Origin: Thermomicrobiales bacterium
GTDB taxonomy: Bacteria > Chloroflexota > Chloroflexia > Thermomicrobiales > UBA6265
Assembly: GCA_020432165.1 (NCBI GenBank)
Contig: JAGQGU010000034.1
Span: 1-39,075 of the forward strand
Direction: 5' to 3'
DNA length: 39,075 nt
Below, piece by piece: positions 1 to 8,738 of the stretch (within the stretch, counting starts at the first letter, position 1; every line of letters starts with the position of its first letter). The position numbers were made by a program, and so were the translations under genes. A model generated the notes under the pieces. The model ran no database searches. It worked only from the letters and a program-made list of their open reading frames with translations, and was not told the origin of the DNA.

Positions 1-10
1 AGAATAGACA

Positions 11-170
11 AGACTCGGGCCTCGCGTCAGCGAAGCTGCGCGAGTCGCCCGGGTTCCGGTACTCACTGGGCGCCAACTCCGCCACCTGTTCCGGGATTGA
101 GCGATCGATCGCCACGTGAACCCAGGCAACTCAATCGCGACGTTCCGTCGCTCTTGAGGCCTGGGTCTAC
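11..170. repeat. BIME-like double-hairpin repeat, copy 1
   Basis: The element has two palindromic halves in inverted orientation. The first half (about 11-59) pairs CTCGCG with CGCGAG and CAGC with GCTG. The second half (about 117-170) pairs ACCCAGGC with GCCTGGGT and ends in GTCTAC. The same element recurs at 20947-21109 in the same orientation and at 29089-29250 inverted. Similarity to the third copy continues to about 229 (the stretch containing CTTTCGCAGCGCGACC). No ORF here looks real. This is a non-coding dispersed repeat of REP/BIME type; mobilisation by an enzyme elsewhere in the genome is inference. Confidence 0.8.
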
Positions 171-282
171 CTTTCGCAGCGCGACCTTTCTACAGAGTAT
201 TTTCTCGGTACAGATGGTTTTATACCCGGCGAATATGGTCAACTCCGCCTCTCGCCCCAAATCAGAGCAACGCATAGCTCCT

Positions 283-360
283 TGAACCCGCCCCCCTGCG
301 GCTCCGCTCGAGATCGCAGGGTCGCCGCGACGGGACGTCGCTGGCGAGGGACGGGTCTAC
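283..360. repeat. Single REP-like palindromic unit
   Basis: This stretch begins GAACCCG and ends CGGGTCTAC, the same edges as the second half of the neighbouring double-hairpin element. It contains a CCTGCG/CGCAGG stem and a CGACG/CGTCG stem. It looks like a solitary or diverged half element. Together with the unit at 11-170 it fills the gene-free start of the window before the arginase stop codon at 407. Confidence 0.5.
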
Positions 361-406
361 GCTTCTGAGGCATCGTCGTCGATTTTCTCGACGCACGTAT
401 GGATCA

Positions 407-1372
407 CTATCCCCGATCCAACATCCTCTGTCCGAGTGCCGTGGCGAGCAAATGCAATGCTGTTTGTGTGCTGATGCCGCTGGGGTCAAGCATCGGGTTC
501 AGCTCCACGAAGTCCATCGAGCGGATCGGCAACTGGGTCCACAGACCGAGATAGCGCAACACCTGGCTTGCCTCCCGAATGGTGAGACCACCGGGGTACC
601 GTGTGCCGGTGCCGGGGAAGATACCAGGATCGAGCACATCGACATCAAAGCTGAGATGGATAGCATCGACTCCGGCATCGACCAGGTGCGCCAATGCTGC
701 TTCGAGCCCATGGATGATGCCATCATCGTTCCATTCGTCCATCGTGCGGGCGAAGATGTTGTTTCGCAGAATCGTCTTCTCTTCAAAGAGATCGATATCG
801 CGGATACCCAGGTAGGCGATCTGATCCGGCTGCAGCATCGGTACGACTCCCGCCAACGCGCTTGCCCTGGGCAGATCGTCCGCGGCAGTACCGATGGCGG
901 CCGCAAGCGGCATGCCGTGAATGTGTCCGCTCAGACTTCCTTCTACGGTATTGATATCCGGGTGAGTGTCGATCCAGAGCACGCCCACCTTTGCGGCATT
1001 GCGCACCGCACCGGCGATGGAGCCCATCGCCAGGGCGTGATCGCCACCGAGCACAATCGGCAGATGTTCACGCTTAATCGTCGCATCCACGGCATCGGCC
1101 AGCAGGACGTTGGCATCATCGATCGCTTCCAGAAAGACGAGATCGCGCTGATGCAGCCGCGCCCGCGCTCGGGGAACATCGGCCACAGGGATCGTGATCG
1201 GTGCTTCCAGGCGCCGCAACAGACTGTTGTAATGACCATCCAACCAGCGCTGTTCCAGACCGTCCCGCAGCGCGATTGCTCCGTGATCCGTGCCCGGAAC
1301 CTCGCATCCGTACCAGAGCGGCACCGCAATCGGTTGCATGCGGGCAGTGCGCAGGAAGTTATAGTCGGTCAT
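407..1372 (-). CDS. Arginase/agmatinase-family ureohydrolase
   Basis: This is a manganese-dependent ureohydrolase, most likely arginase (L-arginine to ornithine and urea). At 321 residues it has normal family length. Visible motifs are GGDH at 109-112, WIDTHPDIN at 133-141, SGHIHGMP at 148-155 and SFDVDVLDP at 241-249. The six expected metal ligands are H112, D135, H137, D139, D243 and D245. The second motif has Thr136 where Ala is usual. The ATG overlaps the TAA of argS by one base (TAATG), so translation is probably coupled. Agmatinase, formiminoglutamase or guanidinase activity cannot be excluded because substrate loops are not decisive by eye. Confidence 0.88.
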   Translation of the reverse strand: MTDYNFLRTARMQPIAVPLWYGCEVPGTDHGAIALRDGLEQRWLDGHYNSLLRRLEAPITIPVADVPRARARLHQRDLVFLEAIDDANVLLADAVDATIKREHLPIVLGGDHALAMGSIAGAVRNAAKVGVLWIDTHPDINTVEGSLSGHIHGMPLAAAIGTAADDLPRASALAGVVPMLQPDQIAYLGIRDIDLFEEKTILRNNIFARTMDEWNDDGIIHGLEAALAHLVDAGVDAIHLSFDVDVLDPGIFPGTGTRYPGGLTIREASQVLRYLGLWTQLPIRSMDFVELNPMLDPSGISTQTALHLLATALGQRMLDRG

Positions 1373-3594
1373 TACATCTGCTCCGGAGCTACGATTCCTA
1401 ATAGAGCCAATCCGTTCGCCAATGTCACCTTGGTGGCGGTCACCAGCGCCAGACGTGCCTGACGCACGGCGGGATCGACTCCCTCCTGCAGCACCGGTGC
1501 CTCGTGATAGAAGTCATTGAAGCGCTTGGCCAGCTCGAAGACATAGTTGGTGATATGTAATGGCCTACGTTCGCTTGCTGCTCGCTGCACCATCTCGGGG
1601 AAGGCCGAGATTTGCTGGAGCAGATTCAGTTCCTCGGCCACTGGCTTGACGAAGCTGGTGCTCTCCAGTGCTGCCAGGACGTCGACATCGGTCACACCGC
1701 CACGTTCAAGAATGCGGCAGGCACGCGCATGGGCATACTGGATATAAGGGGCAGCGTGGCCCTCGAAGCTGAGCGCTTCATCCGGATCAAAGACGATCAC
1801 CTTGTTACCATCGCGTGCGAGCATGACGTACTTGATCGCGCCAATGGCGATATCGTGTGCGACTTGCTCCTGCTCAGCGGCTGCAAGTGTCGGATTCTTC
1901 TCCTGCACCACGTTTAGGGCCCGACTGATCGTGGCATTGCGCACATCTTCCAGCAAGGGGGCATTGCCCTTACGGCTGCTCATGATGCCGCCTGGCAGGG
2001 TGACGAACTCATAGCCCTCATGCAGATTGGCCTCGGCCTCATCGAAGCCATAGAGCTCCAGAATCTTTGTGATCTGGTCGAAGTACAGCGATTGCCGTAC
2101 ATCCACCACCCAGATCGATTGATCGATGTCGTAGTTCTCAAACTTGCGACGAGCAAGCGCGAGATCCTTGGTGGAGTAGAGTGTGCTGCCGTCGCTGCGC
2201 AGAATCGGCATCGTCCGATAGGTCTCCTGCTCCAACCCCAGCTTCTCGTCGATTTTCACCACTGGCAGACCATCGGAGATCTCCGCGATACCGCGCTGGA
2301 GCAACTCACGCGCCATCTCGCGGCCATCTTCCTCGACTTCACTCTCGGAAAACCAGACATCGAACTCAGCCCCGAACTCCTCGAAGATTTCCTGGAGCTC
2401 GTCCATGCTCCAGCCGCGAGTGGTGTGCCAGAGTTCGACGAATGCCGGATCCTGTTGTTCCCAGAGTTGGAAGGTGGCCTTCTCCTCCTCGGTCCACCGC
2501 GGCACATGCGGCCACCAGTCGATCGTGGCGTGCAACTGCTGCCACTCTTCGAGGCGAGCGTTTGCCTGAGCGACGGCCTCGGTATTCTCCTGATCGATCT
2601 GCACCACCGCGGCGCGGAGGTAATCGCCCAGCAGTGTGAAGAACGGCACCACGGTATCTGTGTCCACGAAACCTTCGGCGGTCATTTCCTCGCCGTTGGT
2701 AACGCGACCGAGGATATACGCGATATCCTCGCCATCGACCGGATCGTCCGTATTCCAGAGGTTCTTGAGAACACGATCAATGCCTTCTTGCAGACCGGCG
2801 TCCTCCTTGATCAACGTGTTCAGGAACTTCAGGACATCCTCACGGTAGCGCAAGCGATTGCCGCTCTCGACATAAAGCTCACCAAGCCAGCGGCCCCGGC
2901 TGTGTCCTGCGGGTGGTTCCTCGTCGGCGTGGAATGCCTTGTAGCACCACAGGCAGCGAATAACATGCCGCCCAATATCCCCGATATAGGTTGTACGAAT
3001 GGTGGAATAGCCCGCAGCATCGCTGATATTACTCAGCGCCACACCCAGGCAGATATTGCGCAGATGACCAACATGAGCAGCCTTGTGCGTATTCAGCTGG
3101 CTATGCTCGATCATCACCTTGAAGTTCTGGCTATCTGGCGCGGCATGACCATAGGTTGCACCCTGCTCCAGCACCTCGCGCACCAGGCGATTGGTGGTGG
3201 CATCGACGTCGTAGCCGATATTGATGTAGCCATTCTCCGCTTCGACGCTGGCGAATCGACCAGTGCTGGCGATGCGATCGGCGAGCCTGGCAGCCAAATC
3301 CTGGCTCGCGGCACCCACTCGCTCATTGACCAGTTTTTTGGTTTCTTTTTTGCTCAGCCCTTCCAGCGCACCTTCGGCATCCAGCTGTTGCTGAACGATA
3401 TCGCCGGCGACCATGCGTGCGATCGTGCTGGCACTTCCCCAGGTTCCCTCAAAGGGAAGCGGGCGTAAATCTACCGGCTTGTTTCCGATATCGATACCTT
3501 CAGTGGCAAGGGCGGCACGGATGGCATCGATGGCTGCCTGCTCCTCGCGGGCGATGACACCGGTGGAAGGGGTAGAAAGGGGTTGACTGGTCAT
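1372..3594 (-). CDS. argS: Arginyl-tRNA synthetase
   Basis: This class I synthetase charges tRNA-Arg with arginine. The start is placed at the ATG at 3594, not the longest possible start, because GGAG lies about 13 bases upstream and the protein then begins MTSQP. That gives 740 residues, longer than the usual 550-600. The HIGH-type signature is HVGH at about 174-177, the KMSKS-type loop is MSSRKGN at about 538-544, and the tRNA-binding C-terminal region contains the typical PYIQYAHAR segment. The extra length lies mostly between the two signatures (about residues 215-400). Its stop codon overlaps the arginase start, which puts arginine charging and arginine breakdown on one transcript. Confidence 0.95.
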   Translation of the reverse strand: MTSQPLSTPSTGVIAREEQAAIDAIRAALATEGIDIGNKPVDLRPLPFEGTWGSASTIARMVAGDIVQQQLDAEGALEGLSKKETKKLVNERVGAASQDLAARLADRIASTGRFASVEAENGYINIGYDVDATTNRLVREVLEQGATYGHAAPDSQNFKVMIEHSQLNTHKAAHVGHLRNICLGVALSNISDAAGYSTIRTTYIGDIGRHVIRCLWCYKAFHADEEPPAGHSRGRWLGELYVESGNRLRYREDVLKFLNTLIKEDAGLQEGIDRVLKNLWNTDDPVDGEDIAYILGRVTNGEEMTAEGFVDTDTVVPFFTLLGDYLRAAVVQIDQENTEAVAQANARLEEWQQLHATIDWWPHVPRWTEEEKATFQLWEQQDPAFVELWHTTRGWSMDELQEIFEEFGAEFDVWFSESEVEEDGREMARELLQRGIAEISDGLPVVKIDEKLGLEQETYRTMPILRSDGSTLYSTKDLALARRKFENYDIDQSIWVVDVRQSLYFDQITKILELYGFDEAEANLHEGYEFVTLPGGIMSSRKGNAPLLEDVRNATISRALNVVQEKNPTLAAAEQEQVAHDIAIGAIKYVMLARDGNKVIVFDPDEALSFEGHAAPYIQYAHARACRILERGGVTDVDVLAALESTSFVKPVAEELNLLQQISAFPEMVQRAASERRPLHITNYVFELAKRFNDFYHEAPVLQEGVDPAVRQARLALVTATKVTLANGLALLGIVAPEQM

Positions 3595-3698
3595 GAAGCG
3601 GCTCTGACTCCTGCACGAGATTCTCATGGATGCACAAGGAAAACCGGCGCGGATATGCACCAGCTAGTTGCACGTTCATTCTAATCTCTTCGCGGAAA

Positions 3699-3962
3699 TC
3701 AGGCGTCGGTGGATTCGTCTATATCATCGGGTGTGAACTGGTGCTGAGAGCTTCCGTGACTGCGATCCCCGATAATCACCGCGATCCCGATGAGGAAGAT
3801 GACGATACCCGCAATGAGCACAATCATCTGGTAATAACCAAACCCCTTGCCTGTACCAATATTGATGGTGTCGGCCAAAATTGCGATGGCAGCGATCACA
3901 AGGCCCGTTAGCATCAGTGCAGCACTGAGCACACGTTGGGATTGCGGGGGGGTGGACTGCAC
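3699..3962 (-). CDS. Small two-helix membrane protein
   Basis: This is an 87-residue protein if translation starts at the GTG at 3962, which has CGGAG about 10 bases upstream. It has two hydrophobic helices (about residues 11-35 and 44-65) separated by a short segment with GTGKGFGYYQ, and an acidic hydrophilic C-terminus (PDDIDESTDA). No family is recognised. Longer upstream starts would add a Cys-rich segment that does not look like protein. It lies upstream of argS on the same strand, about 105 bases before the argS start, and could share its transcript. Confidence 0.6.
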   Translation of the reverse strand: MQSTPPQSQRVLSAALMLTGLVIAAIAILADTINIGTGKGFGYYQMIVLIAGIVIFLIGIAVIIGDRSHGSSQHQFTPDDIDESTDA

Positions 3963-4171
3963 GATTAGCAAACTCCGGGGTGATGTGCACAATGCCTGCA
4001 AATTTGGGGGACAGGCACAAACGGTAGCCACTACCGTCTGAGTATACATGAGGCATATGGAAATCCGGCTTGGCAAGCCGCTCCAAGGTGGTATGCTGAC
4101 TGCGTGCTCACATCACGGGTGGTTGTGCATGTTTTGCTGGCAAGTGTGTCCGGAAAAACCCGCACAATACC

Positions 4172-4201
4172 TTGACCACCGGGAAGGGATTTGGGTATAC
4201 G
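4172..4201 (+). promoter_or_regulatory. Putative promoter of the cox operon
   Basis: TTGACC (4172-4177) is followed after 18 bases by TATACG (4196-4201). This is a reasonable sigma-70-type promoter in the gene-free stretch between the small membrane protein and coxB. It would give a leader of about 185 bases. A second TATAC-like sequence lies a few bases downstream, so the exact start is uncertain. Confidence 0.4.
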
Positions 4202-4224
4202 TACTCTTATACGCGGTAGTATGA

Positions 4225-4390
4225 ACGCGTGCGCTCCCAAGGGTGGGGAGGAGTATCCCGACCGATCCGGTGAAACTCCGATGTGGGAGCCGATGGAAGA
4301 GCAATAATGGGCGGCTCACAGGGAAGAACTCCTGTGCAGCCGATGTGTGTTGGTGAGACCTGGCGCAGAACCAGGAGAGATTGGGGAGGC
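4225..4390 (+). promoter_or_regulatory. Structured 5' leader of the cox operon
   Basis: The stretch before coxB holds several stems: CTCCC/GGGAG (4234-4238 with 4246-4250), GGC-CACAGG with CCTGTG-GCC (4313-4322 with 4331-4341), and CCTGG/CCAGG (4359-4363 with 4371-4375) just before the ribosome binding site. A CGGTGAAACTCCG segment (4268-4280) recalls conserved riboswitch cores, but the order of boxes does not match any class I know. The last stem ends about 8 bases before the GGGGAGG ribosome binding site, so it could influence initiation. The 3963-4171 stretch before it shows nothing recognisable. Confidence 0.35.
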
Positions 4391-4393
4391 AGA

Positions 4394-5641
4394 ATGGACG
4401 AGCGGCGCCAGGAGCGACAGAAGAGCTCGGGAGAGAAGCGGGGAATCCCCAGGCTGCTCTCGTGGGGATCGTTGTCGCTGTTCGCGGTGATGATACTCAG
4501 TGCCTGTGGACCAAGTGGCGAAAAGCCATACACCACGCTCAGCCCGGCATCGGAAACGGCTGACGATATCCATAGCCTGTACAAGCTGGTTTTCTGGCTC
4601 TCGCTCATCGTCTTTGTTGGCGTGCAGTTTGCTCTGGTCTATCTCTCCTTGCGCTATCGCCGCAAGAAGAGCGATACCAAGCGTCCGCCCCAGGTCCATG
4701 GCAATAAGCGTCTGGAGCTTTTGTGGACGATCATTCCGGCGGTTGTGCTGCTGGTGCTGCTTGTACCCACGCTGAATATTCTTTTTGATCAGGATGCCCG
4801 GGCCAACGAAGGTAGCCTGCAGGTGGATGTTTACGGCAAGCAGTGGTGGTGGGAATTCGATCTTGGCGAGGACACCGTTCAGGGTGGTCAGGATCTGGAT
4901 GTCACCACAGCCAACGAGATCGTGATTCCGGTCGGACGTAACACCGTTTTCAATCTGTATTCAAACAACGTCATCCACAGCTTCTGGATTCCGCAGCTCA
5001 GCGGTAAGCTGGATGTGATCCCTGGTCACGTCAATAGTATTTCAATCACCCCAACCGAAACCGGCACCTTCTATGGTGAATGCGCCGAGTTCTGTGGTGC
5101 CCAGCACGCCTGGATGCGCTTCAAGATCACCGTGGTGGAAGAAGACGAATTCTATGCCTGGGTGAATAACTGGCGTACCAGCCCGGCTATCAGCGCCCAG
5201 GAGCAGCCCGAGGGTAGCAGTGTTATCCAGGCTCCGCAGAAGTTCAGCGTCTGCCTCAGCTGCCATACCTACAATGGCGCGGAGAATGCCAACGCGCTCA
5301 GTGGTATTGATGCATTCAGCACCTATGGTCCGGATCTGACCATGCTTGTCTGCCGCGAAACCTTTGCCGCGGGCATGATGGAAATGACCCATGAAAACCT
5401 GGTGCAGTGGCTCATGGATCCGGATTCGATAAAACCTGGCAACTATATGGGCACCATGATTGGACCTGGCAAAGCTGTTGAGCTAACCCAGGCAGAAGCA
5501 GAAGAGATGGCCGATTTCCTCTTCTCCATGGTGCCAGAGGGCGGATGCACGACTGCCGATGGGTGGAACACCACAGACACAGCCGCGACACCAGCAGTGG
5601 AATCGACACCCGTTAGTACCGAGGCGACACCGGCCGCTTGA
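4394..5641 (+). CDS. coxB: Cytochrome c oxidase subunit II (caa3-type, fused cytochrome c)
   Basis: This subunit carries the CuA electron-entry site and a covalently bound heme c. The start at 4394 is chosen for GGGGAGG seven bases upstream; the 415-residue product begins MDERRQ. A signal peptide ends in the lipobox LSAC (C38), so it is probably lipid-anchored. Two membrane helices follow (about 63-87 and 107-130). The CuA ligands are visible: H195, C230, E232, C234, H238 and M241. A C-terminal cytochrome c domain has CLSCH (C287, C290, H291) and methionine-rich candidates for the axial ligand. The tail is Thr/Pro/Ala-rich. It is the first gene of the oxidase operon. Confidence 0.95.
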   Translation: MDERRQERQKSSGEKRGIPRLLSWGSLSLFAVMILSACGPSGEKPYTTLSPASETADDIHSLYKLVFWLSLIVFVGVQFALVYLSLRYRRKKSDTKRPPQVHGNKRLELLWTIIPAVVLLVLLVPTLNILFDQDARANEGSLQVDVYGKQWWWEFDLGEDTVQGGQDLDVTTANEIVIPVGRNTVFNLYSNNVIHSFWIPQLSGKLDVIPGHVNSISITPTETGTFYGECAEFCGAQHAWMRFKITVVEEDEFYAWVNNWRTSPAISAQEQPEGSSVIQAPQKFSVCLSCHTYNGAENANALSGIDAFSTYGPDLTMLVCRETFAAGMMEMTHENLVQWLMDPDSIKPGNYMGTMIGPGKAVELTQAEAEEMADFLFSMVPEGGCTTADGWNTTDTAATPAVESTPVSTEATPAA

Positions 5642-5681
5642 TACGTAGCATGTGCGGACAATAGTCCGTAGGGGAGGGGAA

Positions 5682-7598
5682 ATGGCATCAGTCGCACAGC
5701 CAGGGCTCTCGGCACCAACGGTGTCCGGTGCGCACACTGGCACAAAGAAGCGCAGCGGTCTGCTCGATTGGATCACCACAGTAGATCACAAGAAGATCGG
5801 CATCATGTATGGTGTCACCGCGATCTTCTTCCTCATGGTTGGTGGTCTGGAAGCGCTGCTCATCCGTACCCAGCTGATCACCAGCGGGAACGGCCTCATC
5901 AACGAAAAGACGTATAACGAGCTTTTCACGATGCACGGCACCACCATGATCTTCCTGGCGGTCATGCCGCTCACGGTCGCGTTCTGGAACTACATCATGC
6001 CGCTCCAGATCGGTGCGCGTGATGTCGCCATGCCCAGGTTGAATGCATTCAGCTACTGGCTCTTTGTCATGGCCGGACTCACGCTGAATATCAGCTGGTT
6101 TGTGGGACATGCCCCAAATCAGGGCTGGTACGCCTATGCACCGCTCACCGATCTCGCCTGGAACCCCACCCGCGCGGTCGATTTCTGGATCGTGGGTCTT
6201 ACTATCTCCGGTATCTCCTCGATGCTGGGCGCGTTCAACTTCATTGTTACCATCCTGAACATGCGCGCTCCTGGTATGACGCTGATGCGTATGCCGGTCT
6301 TTACCTGGACCACACTTATCACCAGCATCCTGCTGATCATGGCCTTCCCCGCCATCACGGTTGCGATCATCTTCCTGATGTTCGATCGCTGGCTTGGTAC
6401 CAACTTCTACGCTGTCGCCGCCGGTGGTGATCCACTGCTCTGGCAGCATCTCTTCTGGATCTTCGGTCACCCGGAGGTCTACATCATGATCCTGCCAGTC
6501 TTCGGTATCGTCTCGGAGATCGTGCCGACCTTCAGCCGTAAGCCGCTCTTCGGTTACAGCATCATGGTCTACGCCACCTGTGCCATCGCCTTCCTCGGCT
6601 TTGGTGTGTGGGCGCACCATATGTTCACCACAGGTATGGGGCCGACTGCGAATGCTGTCTTCGGTGCCACCACCATGACCATCGCCATCCCGACCGGTGT
6701 GAAGATCTTCAACTGGCTGGGAACGATCGCGCTTGGGCAGGTGCGCTTTACGACGCCGATGATGTTTACCATCGGCATGATCAGCATGTTCACTATCGGC
6801 GGTATCTCCGGCGTGATGCATGCCACCGTGCCGATCGACTCGCATCACAACGATAGCTACTTCCTCATCGCCCACTTCCACTACGTACTCTTTGGTGGTT
6901 CGATGTTCGGTCTGATCGCGGGTCTCTACTACTGGTTCCCGAAGATTACCGGCCGCATGATGGACGAGAAGCTGGGCAAGATCAATTTCTGGATGACCTT
7001 TGTTGGCTTCAATGCCACCTTCTTCCCGATGCACTTCCTAGGTCTGGAAGGTATGCCACGTCGCTACTACACCTATGGTGAAGGTGCTGGCTGGAACTTC
7101 TGGAACGCGATCGTCACCTTCGGTGCATACATCCTTGGTGCGGCGATGCTGCTTCTGCTCTTCAATGTTGGCCAAAGCCTGAAGAGTGGCAAGCGTGTGG
7201 GCGCGAATCCGTGGGATGCCCCGACGCTGGAATGGGCCACCACCAGCCCGCCACCGGAGTACAACTTCGCCGAGCAGCCGATTGTGGCCAGCCGCGATCC
7301 GCTCTGGGCAGAGAAGTATGGCCATGGTGATGATATCCCGGCCCACATCGAGAGCCCGGAAATCGTACTCGGGCCAAATGCTGGCGATGATGTGCATCTG
7401 CCCAATCCCAGCTTCTGGCCGTTGGTGGGTGCCTCCGGTATGTTCATGATGGGACTTGGCTTCCTCTTCGAGAACATCACCATCTTCTGGCTTGGTCCGT
7501 TGGCGATCTCGGCACTGTCGATCGTCGGTCTGATCACGCTGATGTGGGGCATCTTCGGCTGGGCGTTTGAGCCAACCGGTGTTGAGGGGCTGCACTAA
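5682..7598 (+). CDS. coxA: Cytochrome c oxidase subunit I
   Basis: This is the catalytic subunit of the heme-copper oxidase, reducing O2 to water and pumping protons. The ATG at 5682 follows GGGGAGGGG and gives 638 residues. Key residues: H85 for low-spin heme; FGHPEVY at 261-267 with CuB ligand H263, the proton-channel glutamate E265 and the cross-linked tyrosine Y267; the HH pair at 312-313; K341 of the K channel; and H398/H400 for the hemes. The retained Glu in GHPEV is typical of A1-type oxidases. The C-terminus is extended by a hydrophilic linker and two further hydrophobic helices (about 575-625). It follows coxB by 40 bases. Confidence 0.97.
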   Translation: MASVAQPGLSAPTVSGAHTGTKKRSGLLDWITTVDHKKIGIMYGVTAIFFLMVGGLEALLIRTQLITSGNGLINEKTYNELFTMHGTTMIFLAVMPLTVAFWNYIMPLQIGARDVAMPRLNAFSYWLFVMAGLTLNISWFVGHAPNQGWYAYAPLTDLAWNPTRAVDFWIVGLTISGISSMLGAFNFIVTILNMRAPGMTLMRMPVFTWTTLITSILLIMAFPAITVAIIFLMFDRWLGTNFYAVAAGGDPLLWQHLFWIFGHPEVYIMILPVFGIVSEIVPTFSRKPLFGYSIMVYATCAIAFLGFGVWAHHMFTTGMGPTANAVFGATTMTIAIPTGVKIFNWLGTIALGQVRFTTPMMFTIGMISMFTIGGISGVMHATVPIDSHHNDSYFLIAHFHYVLFGGSMFGLIAGLYYWFPKITGRMMDEKLGKINFWMTFVGFNATFFPMHFLGLEGMPRRYYTYGEGAGWNFWNAIVTFGAYILGAAMLLLLFNVGQSLKSGKRVGANPWDAPTLEWATTSPPPEYNFAEQPIVASRDPLWAEKYGHGDDIPAHIESPEIVLGPNAGDDVHLPNPSFWPLVGASGMFMMGLGFLFENITIFWLGPLAISALSIVGLITLMWGIFGWAFEPTGVEGLH

Positions 7599-7617
7599 TC
7601 CCTGAGGAGGGTGACAC

Positions 7618-8346
7618 ATGGCACAAGCCGTAGAAGTACAAACCGGTGCCGCAGGCCACGGTCATGACGATGCTCATGACGCGCACGGTGGCCACGGTCA
7701 CAGCGGGACCGGGATCGAAAATCGCAAATTGATGATGTGGCTCTTCCTGGCAAGCGACTGCATGTTCTTTGGATCGCTGATCGCGACCTACATGATCTAT
7801 CGCAATCGCGCCGTGGAGATCGGTGTGGGTCCGTTCCCGCACGAGTTGATCGATATTCCGTTCACCTCGGTGAGTGCGGCTGTGCTGCTCATGAGCTCGC
7901 TCACCATGGTGCTGAGCCTGGGTAGCCTGCAGAAGGGCAATATCCGCAATAGCCGTATCTGGCTGGCGGCCACGGCCATTCTTGGCACCACCTTCCTGGG
8001 TGGTCAGTTCTTTGAGTTCACCGAATTCCATCACGAGGGTCTTACCCTGCAGGGCAATATCTTCGGTAGCACCTTCTTCACCCTCACCGGTTTCCACGGT
8101 GTGCACGTGGGACTGGGTGTGCTCTGGTTGGTCAGCCTGCTCTTCGTGAGCTTGCGCGGTGGCCTGAAGCAAGAGAACGCGATGACGCTGGAGATCGCCG
8201 GTCTTTACTGGCACTTCGTCGATATCGTCTGGATCGTCATCTTCACGCTCGTTTATCTGTTGCCGTATGCGTCCGCCGAAGGCGAGGGTGGCGAACATGC
8301 CAGCCGCGTTCATGATTTGGCGCACGCTGTCATGCGATTCTTCTAG
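7618..8346 (+). CDS. coxC: Cytochrome c oxidase subunit III
   Basis: This membrane subunit stabilises subunit I and the oxygen/proton pathway. It has 242 residues and about five helices, with the family features FLASDCMFFG near the first helix and FHGVHVGLG and YWHFVDIVWI in the second half. The start at 7618 has GAGGAGG upstream and lies 19 bases after coxA. Unusually, residues 17-33 are rich in His, Asp and Gly (AAGHGHDDAHDAHGGHGH), a possible metal-binding tail before the first helix. Residues 219-242 form a charged C-terminal tail. Confidence 0.95.
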   Translation: MAQAVEVQTGAAGHGHDDAHDAHGGHGHSGTGIENRKLMMWLFLASDCMFFGSLIATYMIYRNRAVEIGVGPFPHELIDIPFTSVSAAVLLMSSLTMVLSLGSLQKGNIRNSRIWLAATAILGTTFLGGQFFEFTEFHHEGLTLQGNIFGSTFFTLTGFHGVHVGLGVLWLVSLLFVSLRGGLKQENAMTLEIAGLYWHFVDIVWIVIFTLVYLLPYASAEGEGGEHASRVHDLAHAVMRFF

Positions 8347-8360
8347 GGGAGGTACTGAAC

Positions 8361-8714
8361 ATGGCAACTGCTCACGCAGCCGAGCACGCTCATCCGTCGC
8401 TCAAGACCTACGTGGATATCGCGATTATTCTCGCCATCATCACCGGTGTTGAGGTATTGATTTACTACATCGATGCTCTCTCTGGTGTCCTGGTACCGGC
8501 GCTGCTGATTCTCTCGGCCATCAAGTTTGTGACTGTGGTCGGATACTTCATGCACCTGAAGTTCGATTCCAGGATTCTCACCTTCACCTTTGGTGCGGCG
8601 CTGGTGGTGAGTATCATCCTCTTCATCGGACTCTTCGCCGTGATGCATTTCGATGCGCCGACGGTGTTCAACGGGAATATGAGCATCTTCGCGGATAAAC
8701 CATCGCGCCCGTAA
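8361..8714 (+). CDS. coxD: Cytochrome c oxidase subunit IV (prokaryotic type)
   Basis: This is a 117-residue protein with three hydrophobic helices (about 18-37, 42-65 and 75-97), matching the small subunit IV of caa3/bo3-type oxidases (CyoD/CtaF-like). The segment KFVTVVGYFMHLKFD is the recognisable family core. The start has GGGGAGG 8 bases upstream, and the gene follows coxC by 14 bases. The N-terminus again contains several histidines. It acts in the membrane as an accessory subunit of the oxidase. Confidence 0.9.
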   Translation: MATAHAAEHAHPSLKTYVDIAIILAIITGVEVLIYYIDALSGVLVPALLILSAIKFVTVVGYFMHLKFDSRILTFTFGAALVVSIILFIGLFAVMHFDAPTVFNGNMSIFADKPSRP

Positions 8715-8738
8715 ACGAGCGCGCGAAAGAACATTTTC

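Noticed and set aside
452-1462. 336-codon plus-strand reading frame
   Set aside because: It is antisense to the arginase with its full set of metal-binding motifs and has no family-like features.
2020-3468. 482-codon plus-strand reading frame
   Set aside because: It is antisense to argS, whose motifs are clear; long open antisense frames are common at this base composition.
4268-4280. GGTGAAACTCCG resembling a cobalamin riboswitch core
   Set aside because: The other conserved boxes are not found in the right order, so no riboswitch class is claimed; only a structured leader is noted.
5688-7034. 448-codon minus-strand reading frame
   Set aside because: It is antisense to coxA and is made of low-complexity Asp/His/Arg-rich sequence, a typical shadow.
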